Below, in pieces: positions 49,026 through 58,534 of a stretch of 64,000 nt of DNA. Where the stretch lies: contig JABGRN010000003.1 in assembly GCA_018648265.1 (NCBI GenBank), positions 74,915 to 138,914 of the forward strand. Reading direction: 5' to 3'. The notes under the pieces were generated by a model. It worked only from the letters and a program-made list of their open reading frames with translations. It was not told the origin of the DNA and made no database searches. This DNA comes from Prolixibacteraceae bacterium (lineage in GTDB: Bacteria; Bacteroidota; Bacteroidia; Bacteroidales; Prolixibacteraceae). How positions within the stretch are numbered: the stretch's first letter is position 1; every line of letters starts with the position of its first letter. The position numbers and the translations under genes are program-made.

Positions 49026-52000
49026 ATGAAAAAAATCCGAATTAAGGGAAGAGGAGAGCCTTCCGTTTGGAACAAATGTTTTAGAATTATGAAACTAACA
49101 ACCTTGTTCTTTTTAATTGGGCTAATGCAAATTTCGGCAAGTGTGTATAGCCAATCTACGAAACTATCACTTGAAATACGAAACCAAAAAGTGATTGAAG
49201 TTTTAGAGGAGATTGAGAAGCAATCGGAATTCCGGTTTGCTTACAGTTCTGAACTAATCGACCTGGAACGGAAAGTTTCGGTTGAATTAAGTGAAAGGGA
49301 CATTGAAGAAACTCTAAATGTTATTTTTGATGGTACTGGTGTTAAACATATTGTGTACGACAGGCATATTATGCTCTATCCAAAAGAAATGGATTCGAAC
49401 ACTGAGATTGTCTCTAATCAGCAAAAAACTATAACCGGAACAGTAACAGATGATTCCGGTCAATCCTTACCTGGGGTAACCGTTTTAATAAAAGGAACTA
49501 CACAAGGAACGGTTACCAACATGGATGGGAATTATTCAATCTCAAACATTCCTGAAAATTCTACACTTGTATTTTCATTTATAGGAATGAGAACACAGGA
49601 AATATTGGTTGGGAACAAGACAACAATAGACGTTCAGTTGGAAGTCGATGCGGTTGGAATTGAAGAGGTTATAGCTGTTGGATACGGTGTTCAAAGAAAA
49701 GTCAATATGACTGGAGCTGTTTCAATGATAAATTTTGATGAAGAAGTTGAAAACAGGCCAATTACAAATGCATCTCAAGCACTTAGTGGCAAAATTCCGG
49801 GAATTTGGGTGAGTCAAAACTCAGGGAAACCTGGAAGTGATGGCGCTCAAATCCGTGTTCGTGGTTGGGGAACTTTAAATAATTCGAATCCTTTGGTAAT
49901 AATTGATGGGATTGAAGGTGATTTTGATCAATTAAATCCCAATGATATTGAAAGTGTTTCTGTTTTAAAAGATGCTGCCAGTGCAGCCATTTATGGTTCA
50001 AAAGCTGCTAATGGGGTAATACTGATTACAACCAAGACAGGTAAAACGAATGAAAGGATGCAAGTCAATTTATCTTCTTATTACGGAGTTCAGGTATTGG
50101 GAAGAAGATACAATCTCATAAATAACAGTGCTGAACATATGAGAATGACAAATACGGCATTGGCCAATGAAGGGGGAAGCCCATTGTTTCCTGATAATAT
50201 GATTTCAGCATTTGAAAACGGAACGGATAAGTACAAATATCCAAGTACCGATTGGTATGATGTTGCATTTGAGAATGCTCCAATTCAGGAACACAATTTA
50301 TCCATAAAGGGCGGAACCGAAAAAAGTTCTTCATTCCTTTCGTTTAATTATTTGAATCAGGATGGTATGATTCCAAATACAAATTCAGAGAGATATGGGA
50401 TAAGAGCTAACCTTGAATCAAGAGTAAACAGTTGGTTTACGGTGGATTGCCGAATAAATTATAGCCATAAAGTATCAGAGGAAGCATATAACGATATTGT
50501 CTATGGGTCTATGGGTCGTTTTTTCGATATGTTGAATGGCGTAACACCATATACCGCACCCTATACCAGGGATGGGGAATTTGGAGCAGTTGAAGCTATA
50601 ACAGATGATGGGAACATCCTGTTTGATAACAGAAATCCTTTAATTGATGCCAATAATGGAAAGAAAACAGCAGAGGAGAACTTTTTAAGCATCAATGCTT
50701 CTGCAAATGTTGAGCTATTCGATTTTTTAAACTGGAGAACAACGGTTGCATCTACCGGGAATTGGAATTTGATTGATAATTACAATCAAAGTATTGAAGG
50801 ATTTACAGACTCTGGAATTCCGATGATGACTAAAAATTACAACAGGGAAGGAATTGAAATTTCCCGTAGCCAGGTATCATCGCTTGTAAATAATGTGTTT
50901 TCTACATTGAATTTTAATAAAACAGTTGCTGAAATTCATGAATTCTCTGCAATAGCAGGGTTGCAGGTGGAAGATCGGCAAATTAAAAACGTATATGCAA
51001 GACGCTCGGACCCACCAAAAGAGGGATTAACACAAGTGGATGCCGGTACATCTGGAATTCAGGGAGAAGGTAATATGGTCGGATTGAGGATGTTCTCTTA
51101 TTTTGGACGTTTTAATTATGCACTTTCCGGTAAATATCTGTTTGAAGCCAACATAAGAGCGGATGCATCATCCCGATTCAAAGAAGGAAACAGGTGGGGA
51201 ATATTTCCGGGATTCTCGGTGGGTTGGAGAGTTATTGACGAATCTTTTATGGAAGATCAGGATATTTTTTCCAATTTAAAATTAAGAGCATCCTGGGGAC
51301 AATTAGGAAACCAAAATATTGCAGGCTATTGGCCATACTTAACAATTATCAATCAAGACAATAATTTAAGTTACAGTTATGCTGACGGCTTCGCCCCGGG
51401 AGCTGCTGTAACCTCATTAATTGATGAGAATATTACGTGGGAAACAACTTCAACACTAGATATCGGTGTAGATGCCGGGTTTATGAATAATAAAATAACT
51501 GTTGAAGCTGATTATTTCCAAAAGAAAACAACCGATATTATTGTGCAGTTACCAATTCCAGACATAATGGGTGATATAACACCTCCTTATGAAAACGTAG
51601 GAGAAATGGTCAATAACGGTTTTGAGTTTACAATTAATTACGACAATCAATCCTTGGATCGTGATCGTTTTGGATACAACATTGGATTAAATGCAACTTA
51701 TATCGACAATGAAGTTACAAAATTCCGTGGGGGCGATTCTCCTGATCAATTATATTTAATCAGAGAAGGTTATTCATACCGGACGCTTTACGGATATAAA
51801 GCGGTTGGTATCTATCAATCGGATTCTGAAGCGGCACAGCATATGAGCAATAACAGTTATACACCCATTGCAGGTAACCTGAAGTTTGAGGATGTGAATA
51901 ATGATGGAAAATTGGGTTTTGAAGATAAGCAGGATATTGGAAATACAATACCTAAAATTACCTACGGTTTATCTACCGCATTTAAATATAAAGGATTTGA

Positions 52001-52430
52001 TTTAAATCTTTTATTCCAGGGGCTTGTAGGTGTTCATTCGTTTAATAGTAATGCTCTTACCACTCTAAATTATGAAAACAGAACAATTTCAACTCGGTGG
52101 AGAGATGCCTGGACACCACAAAATACTGATACCGATGTTCCAATTTTGTACTTGAATAACTCATGGGATAATTTGCAATCTTCTTATTGGGTAAAAGAAA
52201 TAAGTTTTTTAAAACTTAAAAATGTGCAACTGGGCTACGCTCTGCCAACTGATCTTACAACACGGATTGGATTGCAGAAGATTTATTTTTATGTAAATGC
52301 GCAAAACGTTTTTGTACTTGTTGACAAGGACTTTGAAGGTTACGACCCTGAGAAGAGTGCGTTTTCACATGGTACAAATCAATATCCCGTTTCGAGGATT
52401 ATTTCTTTAGGTTTAAATCTTAATTTCTAA
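49026..52430 (+). CDS. SusC/RagA-type TonB-dependent transporter with STN domain
   Basis: A 1134-residue outer-membrane transporter that imports oligosaccharides with its SusD lid. The N-terminus (MKKIRIKGRGEP..., then KLTTLFFLIGLMQISASVYS) is the usual long SusC leader. An STN domain (about residues 49-113) can signal to FecR. CarboxypepD_reg-like domain: TGTVTDDSGQSLPGVTVLIK near 138. The plug begins with VIAVGYGVQRKVNMTGAVS and has IRVRGWGTLNNSNPLVIIDG. ESVSVLKDAASAAIYGSKAA is the classic SusC box. The barrel ends RIISLGLNLNF. It is the start of a SusC-SusD-sulfatase block. Confidence 0.96.
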   Translation: MKKIRIKGRGEPSVWNKCFRIMKLTTLFFLIGLMQISASVYSQSTKLSLEIRNQKVIEVLEEIEKQSEFRFAYSSELIDLERKVSVELSERDIEETLNVIFDGTGVKHIVYDRHIMLYPKEMDSNTEIVSNQQKTITGTVTDDSGQSLPGVTVLIKGTTQGTVTNMDGNYSISNIPENSTLVFSFIGMRTQEILVGNKTTIDVQLEVDAVGIEEVIAVGYGVQRKVNMTGAVSMINFDEEVENRPITNASQALSGKIPGIWVSQNSGKPGSDGAQIRVRGWGTLNNSNPLVIIDGIEGDFDQLNPNDIESVSVLKDAASAAIYGSKAANGVILITTKTGKTNERMQVNLSSYYGVQVLGRRYNLINNSAEHMRMTNTALANEGGSPLFPDNMISAFENGTDKYKYPSTDWYDVAFENAPIQEHNLSIKGGTEKSSSFLSFNYLNQDGMIPNTNSERYGIRANLESRVNSWFTVDCRINYSHKVSEEAYNDIVYGSMGRFFDMLNGVTPYTAPYTRDGEFGAVEAITDDGNILFDNRNPLIDANNGKKTAEENFLSINASANVELFDFLNWRTTVASTGNWNLIDNYNQSIEGFTDSGIPMMTKNYNREGIEISRSQVSSLVNNVFSTLNFNKTVAEIHEFSAIAGLQVEDRQIKNVYARRSDPPKEGLTQVDAGTSGIQGEGNMVGLRMFSYFGRFNYALSGKYLFEANIRADASSRFKEGNRWGIFPGFSVGWRVIDESFMEDQDIFSNLKLRASWGQLGNQNIAGYWPYLTIINQDNNLSYSYADGFAPGAAVTSLIDENITWETTSTLDIGVDAGFMNNKITVEADYFQKKTTDIIVQLPIPDIMGDITPPYENVGEMVNNGFEFTINYDNQSLDRDRFGYNIGLNATYIDNEVTKFRGGDSPDQLYLIREGYSYRTLYGYKAVGIYQSDSEAAQHMSNNSYTPIAGNLKFEDVNNDGKLGFEDKQDIGNTIPKITYGLSTAFKYKGFDLNLLFQGLVGVHSFNSNALTTLNYENRTISTRWRDAWTPQNTDTDVPILYLNNSWDNLQSSYWVKEISFLKLKNVQLGYALPTDLTTRIGLQKIYFYVNAQNVFVLVDKDFEGYDPEKSAFSHGTNQYPVSRIISLGLNLNF

Positions 52431-52434
52431 AAAC

Positions 52435-54036
52435 ATGAACATGAAACTAAAAAATATAATAACTTATAGTTTACTATCCTTATTGATTTTAACTTCAGGC
52501 GGATGCGTAGAGGAGTTTTTGGATTTCTTTCCGGAAGATAAAATTACTTCCGCAAATTTTCCGGTAAATGAGGACGATATGGATTTGCTACTAAATGGAC
52601 TTTATGGACAACTTCGAGAAAATGCACTCTATAATCAAGGATTTTTTGCCTATGGAGTGTTGGATGGAGCAACTCCAAACGGTTGGAACTGGGGAAATTT
52701 ATCCATCACAAAAATTGGTAATGGGCAACTTTCTGCCACCGATGGGCAAATCGTAAGTTTCCGATGGACAAGGGCGTATGCAATTATTTTCAGGGCGAAT
52801 TATTTAATTAAGGCTTTGGAAGTAGTTGAACTGAGTGCGGATATAAAATCAATGTATGAAGCAGAAGCGCGATTTCTGAGAGGGGTGGCTTATGCAACAC
52901 TTGTTGAATCGTATGGTGGAGTACCAATAGTTTTAGATGCGATTTCTACGGAAGAAGCACGAACAATTGGAAGAAATACTGCAGACGAAACCTGGAATCA
53001 GGCAATTTCTGATTACGATTTTGCAATTGCAAACCTAGATGTTAATGCACCTCAGGTTGGTAGAGCAACCAAGGGTGCAGCAATGGCAATGAAAATGAGA
53101 GCCTATTTGTATCAAAACAAGTTTAGTGAAGTCATAAGCCTTGCAGACCAAATTATTGGCTTGGGGAAATATTCACTTTTCCCAACTTACGATGGTTTAT
53201 TTCAAATGGAAAATGAGAACAACCAGGAGGTAATTTTCGATATTCAATATATGAGGGGTGAAAACTCACAGGGAAACCGTCTTGATCAATTTACAGGAAC
53301 GGGAACCGGTAGCTGGACCAGGGGAACAAGATACACTCCGACTGAAAATTTAGTAAATGCATATGAAAGAATTGATGGTTCTCCTGGAAAATATTTTGAA
53401 TCGGAAATTGATTTGGATAATCCTTACGATGGTTGGGATCCCAGGCTTAAAGTTACGTGTGTGGTTCCTGGAGCATACTATCTAGACTACCGCTTTCCAA
53501 ACTATCTTTATCCGGGTGGAGCCTATAACCATCCCGGGAACAGGATAAAACATCTCAGCACACGTAAGTACAGAGAGGATGTTATGGCGGATCTTGCTCC
53601 AACGGATCAATCGGATTTAAATAATATTGTTATTCGGTATGCTGATATTCTTTTATCGAAGTCTGAAGCGCTAATTGAATCTGGTGGTGATGTTGATGAA
53701 GCAATTGCTTTGATTAACAGAATTAGGACAGAACGGGAAGATGTTAAGATGACCCCAATACCAACTGGTTTGTCTCGTGAAGATGTCAGGGGGAAATTAA
53801 GGCACGAAAGAAGAATCGAGTTTGCGTTGGAAGGTCTGTATTGGATGGATATAAAACGCTGGCATAAAATGGATGGATTCCTTAATGGTGTCTATCCCAT
53901 TGAGATTCGGGATCACAATGGAGGCTTGGTTGAAACCAAATTTCCAGATGGTTTCAAAGAACATTTTGGTTTGTTACCAATTCCCAACGGTGAACTTTCA
54001 TTGAATGGAAATTTAGAGCAAAATCCCGGTTGGTAG
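52435..54036 (+). CDS. SusD/RagB-type glycan-binding outer-membrane lipoprotein
   Basis: A 533-residue surface lipoprotein with the signal MKLKNIITYSLLSLLILTSGGC, lipobox Cys preceded by SGG. It starts five bases after susC. SusD helices and TPR-like units are visible (ANYLIKALEVV, EAEARFLRGVAYATLVESYGG, FAIANLDVNAPQVGRATKGA). The C-terminal SusD core has NIVIRYADILLSKSEALIES, LINRIRTERE and RHERRIEFALEGLYWMDIKRW. It captures glycans and forms the lid over SusC. A hairpin at 54068-54097 follows, then four sulfatase genes. Confidence 0.96.
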   Translation: MNMKLKNIITYSLLSLLILTSGGCVEEFLDFFPEDKITSANFPVNEDDMDLLLNGLYGQLRENALYNQGFFAYGVLDGATPNGWNWGNLSITKIGNGQLSATDGQIVSFRWTRAYAIIFRANYLIKALEVVELSADIKSMYEAEARFLRGVAYATLVESYGGVPIVLDAISTEEARTIGRNTADETWNQAISDYDFAIANLDVNAPQVGRATKGAAMAMKMRAYLYQNKFSEVISLADQIIGLGKYSLFPTYDGLFQMENENNQEVIFDIQYMRGENSQGNRLDQFTGTGTGSWTRGTRYTPTENLVNAYERIDGSPGKYFESEIDLDNPYDGWDPRLKVTCVVPGAYYLDYRFPNYLYPGGAYNHPGNRIKHLSTRKYREDVMADLAPTDQSDLNNIVIRYADILLSKSEALIESGGDVDEAIALINRIRTEREDVKMTPIPTGLSREDVRGKLRHERRIEFALEGLYWMDIKRWHKMDGFLNGVYPIEIRDHNGGLVETKFPDGFKEHFGLLPIPNGELSLNGNLEQNPGW

Positions 54037-54067
54037 AAAGAAGATATAATACTTTACAAAATAAAAT

Positions 54068-54097
54068 GAGGGTTCTGGAGAATTTTCCGGAACCCTC
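54068..54097 (+). terminator. Strong hairpin between SusD and the first sulfatase
   Basis: GAGGGTTCTGGA and TCCGGAACCCTC form a 12-pair stem (one G-T) with the loop GAATTT. It is not followed by a T run, so it may stabilise the susCD message or reduce, not stop, readthrough into the sulfatases. Confidence 0.6.
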
Positions 54098-54114
54098 TAA
54101 AATATTGTACGACA

Positions 54115-55494
54115 ATGTATAAAAACAATACTAACTCAAAACTATGTTACTTTGTTATTAGGATTAAAATTTTTAGTCTCTATTTATTGATGTTTACTTT
54201 TAGTGCAAGTGCATCTGTAAAAGAAAAACCCAATATTGTTTTTATCCTTGCCGATGATTTAGGTTATACCGATTTGGGTTGTTATGGATCCTCGGAAATT
54301 CACACTCCTAACCTCGATAAAATGGCAACAGAGGGAATCCGGTTTACTCAGTTTTATGCACCGGCAGGTGTTTGCACTCCAACAAGAGCAAGCTTTTTAA
54401 CTGGTTGTTATCCTAAAAGAGTTGGGTTGCATGTGGGAGTACTTCGTCCTGATACACAAAGTGGATTAAATCCCAATGAAATAACAATTGCTGAAATTTT
54501 GAAAGAAGAGGGCTATGTTACAGGTTGCATTGGTAAATGGCATTTGGGGCTATTACCTGAGGTTAAACCAAATGCACAAGGATTTGATTATTATTACGGA
54601 CTTCCAGGGCCAAATCATGCAAGATCAGACCTTTATCGTAATGAAACTTTATTGAAAAAAAACAGCGAGCTTAATTATGATGAATTAACTCTTAAATATA
54701 CCGATGAAGCGGTCTCTTTTATCAGAAAAAATAAAGAGAAACCATTTTTTCTATATTTGGCACACAGTGCAATTCACATTCCCTTATATGCATCAAAGAA
54801 ATTTCGGAGACATGAAGGATTTAAGGGATTATACCGCGATATGGTAGAAGAATTAGACTGGAGTTGTGGTGAAGTTTTAAGGGAATTGAAAGAAGCAGGA
54901 GTACTGCAAAATACAATTGTTGTATTTACTTCAGATAATGGTCCGGCAGGAGTAGCTGCTCCTCCTTTACACGGAGGCAAAGGCAGTACATGGGAAGCAG
55001 GATTTAGAGTGCCTCTTATCGTTCGTTGGCCGGTGCAAATACCAACAGGGAGTGAATGTTATGAAATGGCCACAATGATGGATTTTTATCCCACGTTAGC
55101 TAAGTTAGCAGGTGCTAATATTCCCAATGACCATAAATTAGATGGTTATAATATTACTCCACTCATAACCGGGAAGAATGTCAAATCTCCTTATTCTATT
55201 TTTTGTTATTACGGTCGCGACGGGAAGCTTGCTGCCATACGCCAGGGACAATGGAAACTTCATTTACTTGAGCCGAGTGAAAGATGGGCAGGTAAACAAC
55301 CCATAAAAGAAGCTTTGCTCGATACCAAGCCAACAACACCTCTTCCGTGGTTGTATAACCTATCTTCAGACATTGGGGAAACAAATAATATTGCAAATTC
55401 TAATTCTGAGATTGTGAATAAATTGAAGAAACTTGCCTTCGAAATGGATTCAGAATTGACAGATGAACTAAGACCATTTTATATAAAAAAATGA
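54115..55494 (+). CDS. Secreted sulfatase, first of four
   Basis: A 459-residue type I (S1) sulfatase. The hydrophobic segment IFSLYLLMFTFSASAS after a basic N-terminus looks like a signal peptide. The active-site motif is CTPTR at residues 87-91; its Cys must be converted to formylglycine by an anSME-type enzyme, which is not in the window. Metal and core motifs are present: FILADDLGYTDLGCYG, GKWHLGLLPE and TSDNGPAGVAAPPLHGGKG. It sits 79 bases after susD, separated by a hairpin. The sulfate position and glycan are not predictable. Confidence 0.95.
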   Translation: MYKNNTNSKLCYFVIRIKIFSLYLLMFTFSASASVKEKPNIVFILADDLGYTDLGCYGSSEIHTPNLDKMATEGIRFTQFYAPAGVCTPTRASFLTGCYPKRVGLHVGVLRPDTQSGLNPNEITIAEILKEEGYVTGCIGKWHLGLLPEVKPNAQGFDYYYGLPGPNHARSDLYRNETLLKKNSELNYDELTLKYTDEAVSFIRKNKEKPFFLYLAHSAIHIPLYASKKFRRHEGFKGLYRDMVEELDWSCGEVLRELKEAGVLQNTIVVFTSDNGPAGVAAPPLHGGKGSTWEAGFRVPLIVRWPVQIPTGSECYEMATMMDFYPTLAKLAGANIPNDHKLDGYNITPLITGKNVKSPYSIFCYYGRDGKLAAIRQGQWKLHLLEPSERWAGKQPIKEALLDTKPTTPLPWLYNLSSDIGETNNIANSNSEIVNKLKKLAFEMDSELTDELRPFYIKK

Positions 55495-55613
55495 AAAAGT
55501 TACTTGCAGTTTGAATTAACAACAGGAGTTGTTATGTTTTCAGTATTGTTTTAAAAGAGAAATTTTCATTTAATCGGTAATAATAAATTATACCAACTAA
55601 AATTGAAATATTC

Positions 55614-57056
55614 ATGAAATTAATAAAGTATTCAAAAAAAATATTGAGTTATATTATTTTATTAGTGTTTATTATTGGTTGTGAAGGAAAGACAGATATT
55701 ATTAAACCTAATATTATCTTAATTCTTGCAGATGATCTGGGATATAATGATGTTACCTGTTATCGGAATTCGAACGAAAATCAATCAATTGATAAGCCTC
55801 CAACATCGCAAACGCCTAATATTGATATTCTTGCTGAGCAAGGAATGCTTTTTACCGATTTTTATTGCGGAGCTGCTGTATGTTCACCATCCAGATCAGC
55901 GCTAATTACTGGCAGAAACGCAACCAGAGTTGGCATATACAATTGGATTCCTGAAGACTCCCCAATACATCTTCGTTCGTGGGAAGTAACCATTGCTGAG
56001 TTATTGAAAAATATTAATTACAGTACGGGCCATTTTGGAAAATGGCATTTAACTTCAAAGGGAACTAATCAGCCAATACCAAACGACCAGGGATATGACT
56101 ATAGTTTTTTTGCACATAACAATGCTATTCCATCACATCGAAATCCAGAAAATTATTATAGGAATGGTAAGCCTGTTGGCCCTTTAAAAGGGTACGCTTG
56201 TAACCTTGTTGTTGATGAAGCAATTAATTGGTTGAAAACTAATAAAAATATGCAAACACCCTTTTACATAAACGTTTGGTTTAATGAGCCACATTTAAAA
56301 GTTGCAGCACCCGAGGAGTTAACCAAAAGACATAAATACAACCAGGAATATTATGGTGCCATTGAAAATATGGACATTGCTGTGGGTAAATTAATGGTGT
56401 ATTTAAAAGAGAATAATTTAGATGAAAATACGATCGTAATTTTTACTTCCGATAATGGTTCACGATGGGATCATTCCAACGATCCGTTACGAGGAGAAAA
56501 ATGTTTTAATTACGAGGGAGGCGTTCGCGTTCCATTCATAATAAAATGGCCAACAAAAGTGCCCCAAGGCAAAACAAGTAAAGTGGTTGGGAGTTTTACC
56601 GATATATTACCGACTGTTGCCAGTATTACCGGAATTCCTGTTCCTTCAGATCGTATAATTGATGGTATTGATATTTCACCCGTATTTTTGGGAAAGACAG
56701 CAATTGTTAAAAGGGAGAATCCTATTTTTTTCTTTCGATATTTTCATGATCCAATTTGTATGTTAAGAGATGGAGATTGGTGTCTTTTAGGATATGACAC
56801 ATTAATTCCCAAGGCCGAATCTCTAAATGAAGGACAGCTTGGAAAAATAAGGCCCTGGCAATTTATGGAAAATCATATGGAATATTTAAAGACTATTACA
56901 CCAAAACACTTTGAACTCTACAACCTACACGATGACAGGGAGCAAAAAAATGATTTAGCAAAAGAGTATCCTGGGATAGTCAATAAAATGAAAAATAAAA
57001 TGTTACAACTTCGAAAGGAGATGGTTACTGAAGGGGGAGATTGGTTTGATCATTAA
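55614..57056 (+). CDS. Sulfatase lipoprotein, second of four
   Basis: A 480-residue S1 sulfatase. The start IILLVFIIGCEGK has a lipobox Cys near residue 23, so this one is probably anchored at the outer membrane or periplasmic side. Core motifs: LILADDLGYNDVTCY, CSPSR near 98, HFGKWHL and FTSDNGSRWDHS. An insertion (NENQSIDKPPTSQTPNIDI) separates the first metal motif from the catalytic region. It begins 119 bases after the first sulfatase. Different surface localisation from its neighbours suggests an earlier step on the polymer (inference). Confidence 0.94.
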   Translation: MKLIKYSKKILSYIILLVFIIGCEGKTDIIKPNIILILADDLGYNDVTCYRNSNENQSIDKPPTSQTPNIDILAEQGMLFTDFYCGAAVCSPSRSALITGRNATRVGIYNWIPEDSPIHLRSWEVTIAELLKNINYSTGHFGKWHLTSKGTNQPIPNDQGYDYSFFAHNNAIPSHRNPENYYRNGKPVGPLKGYACNLVVDEAINWLKTNKNMQTPFYINVWFNEPHLKVAAPEELTKRHKYNQEYYGAIENMDIAVGKLMVYLKENNLDENTIVIFTSDNGSRWDHSNDPLRGEKCFNYEGGVRVPFIIKWPTKVPQGKTSKVVGSFTDILPTVASITGIPVPSDRIIDGIDISPVFLGKTAIVKRENPIFFFRYFHDPICMLRDGDWCLLGYDTLIPKAESLNEGQLGKIRPWQFMENHMEYLKTITPKHFELYNLHDDREQKNDLAKEYPGIVNKMKNKMLQLRKEMVTEGGDWFDH

Positions 57057-57120
57057 TAGATAAACGCTATTTGAAATTTACTCAAAATATGAAACAAGAT
57101 TTATTTAAAATAAATTAATA

Positions 57121-58488
57121 ATGAAAAAGAATAAGGGGAGTATAATTATTATTTTGGGGGTTCTGATAGCTGGATTATTTTTATCGTTTAGTGTAAAATC
57201 AGCCGACTCTGATCAGCCGAATATAATATTCATTTTAGTTGATGATTTAGGTTATGGAGATTTATCTTGTCAGGGAGGAACAGATATTTTAACACCAAAT
57301 ATCGATAAGCTTTTTACAAGTGGTATCCGTTACTCAAATTTTTATGCAAACTGTACAGTTTGCTCTCCTTCAAGAGCGTCTTTAATGACTGGGCGTTATC
57401 CCGATATGGCTGGTGTTCCAGGAGTAATTCGTACTCATGAAACGAATAGTTGGGGTTACCTTGATCCTGCTGCTATTACCCTGCCAGATATGCTGAAAAA
57501 AGCCGGGTATCAAACTGCAATAATCGGAAAATGGCATTTGGGTTTGGAATCTCCTAATACCCCAAATGAGCGTGGATTTGACTTTTTTCATGGCTTTTTA
57601 GGCGATATGATGGATGATTATTGGAATCATCGTCGCCATGGAGAAAACTATATGAGGCTAAATGAAAAAGAAATTGACCCGAAAGGGCATGCAACGGACA
57701 TATTTTCAGATTGGGCAATAGATTTTATCAAAAAAAGCGAGAACGATGTTACTCCTTTTTTTATGTATTTAGCATACAATGCTCCCCATTTTCCTATTCA
57801 ACCCCCGGAAGATTGGCTTATAAAAGTGAAAAAGAGAGAAAATTCGATTGGAGAAAAGCGAGCAAAGAATGTTGCTTTTGTCGAACATCTAGATGATGGG
57901 ATTGGAAAGGTTATTAATTCACTTAAAGAATCTGGACAATACAGCAATACAATTATAATTTTCACTTCCGATAATGGAGGGCATCTTTCTAGTGGCGCTT
58001 CTAATGGTGAACTAAGAGGGGGTAAACAAGATATGTATGAAGGTGGAATAAAAGTCCCTACTTGTATGGTTTGGGAAAATAAATTCGAAGCTGGTTTTGT
58101 TTCTGATCAACTCGGATTAACCATGGATTTTTACCCTACAATTTGTTCCATCGCCGATGTTTCAATTTCTCATCAGATTGATGGAGTAAATATTTTATCA
58201 GATGCAGAAGAAAAAAACCAGACGACAGAAAACAGAGAGGTATATTATATGAGGCGTGAAGGAGGAAAATATGGAGGTTTGTGTTATTACGCTTTACGAA
58301 ACGGCGGCTATAAATTGGTGCAAAATACGCCGTATGAAAAATTGCAGCTATTCAATTTAGATTCCGACCCATTGGAAAAATCTCCACTTGATGAAAATTC
58401 AAAACAATTTAGGGATCTGAAATTCAATTTATCGCAACACATTAGGAGATCAGGAGGAATTCCTTGGCAAAAGAAAGAGGCCAAGTAA
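57121..58488 (+). CDS. Secreted sulfatase, third of four
   Basis: A 455-residue S1 sulfatase with the signal-like IIIILGVLIAGLFLSFSVKSA. Motifs in order: FILVDDLGYGDLSCQGG, CSPSRASLMTGRYPD near residue 81, GKWHLGLESPN, APHFPIQPPEDW and FTSDNGGHLSSGASNGELRG. GVPGVIRTHETNSWGYLDP just after the catalytic region differs from the first and fourth members, suggesting a different subfamily and linkage. It follows the second sulfatase by 64 bases on the same strand. Confidence 0.95.
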   Translation: MKKNKGSIIIILGVLIAGLFLSFSVKSADSDQPNIIFILVDDLGYGDLSCQGGTDILTPNIDKLFTSGIRYSNFYANCTVCSPSRASLMTGRYPDMAGVPGVIRTHETNSWGYLDPAAITLPDMLKKAGYQTAIIGKWHLGLESPNTPNERGFDFFHGFLGDMMDDYWNHRRHGENYMRLNEKEIDPKGHATDIFSDWAIDFIKKSENDVTPFFMYLAYNAPHFPIQPPEDWLIKVKKRENSIGEKRAKNVAFVEHLDDGIGKVINSLKESGQYSNTIIIFTSDNGGHLSSGASNGELRGGKQDMYEGGIKVPTCMVWENKFEAGFVSDQLGLTMDFYPTICSIADVSISHQIDGVNILSDAEEKNQTTENREVYYMRREGGKYGGLCYYALRNGGYKLVQNTPYEKLQLFNLDSDPLEKSPLDENSKQFRDLKFNLSQHIRRSGGIPWQKKEAK

Positions 58489-58534
58489 ATTCTTAATAAC
58501 ATGTATTAAACTATAAATTAATAAAATCTATAAA

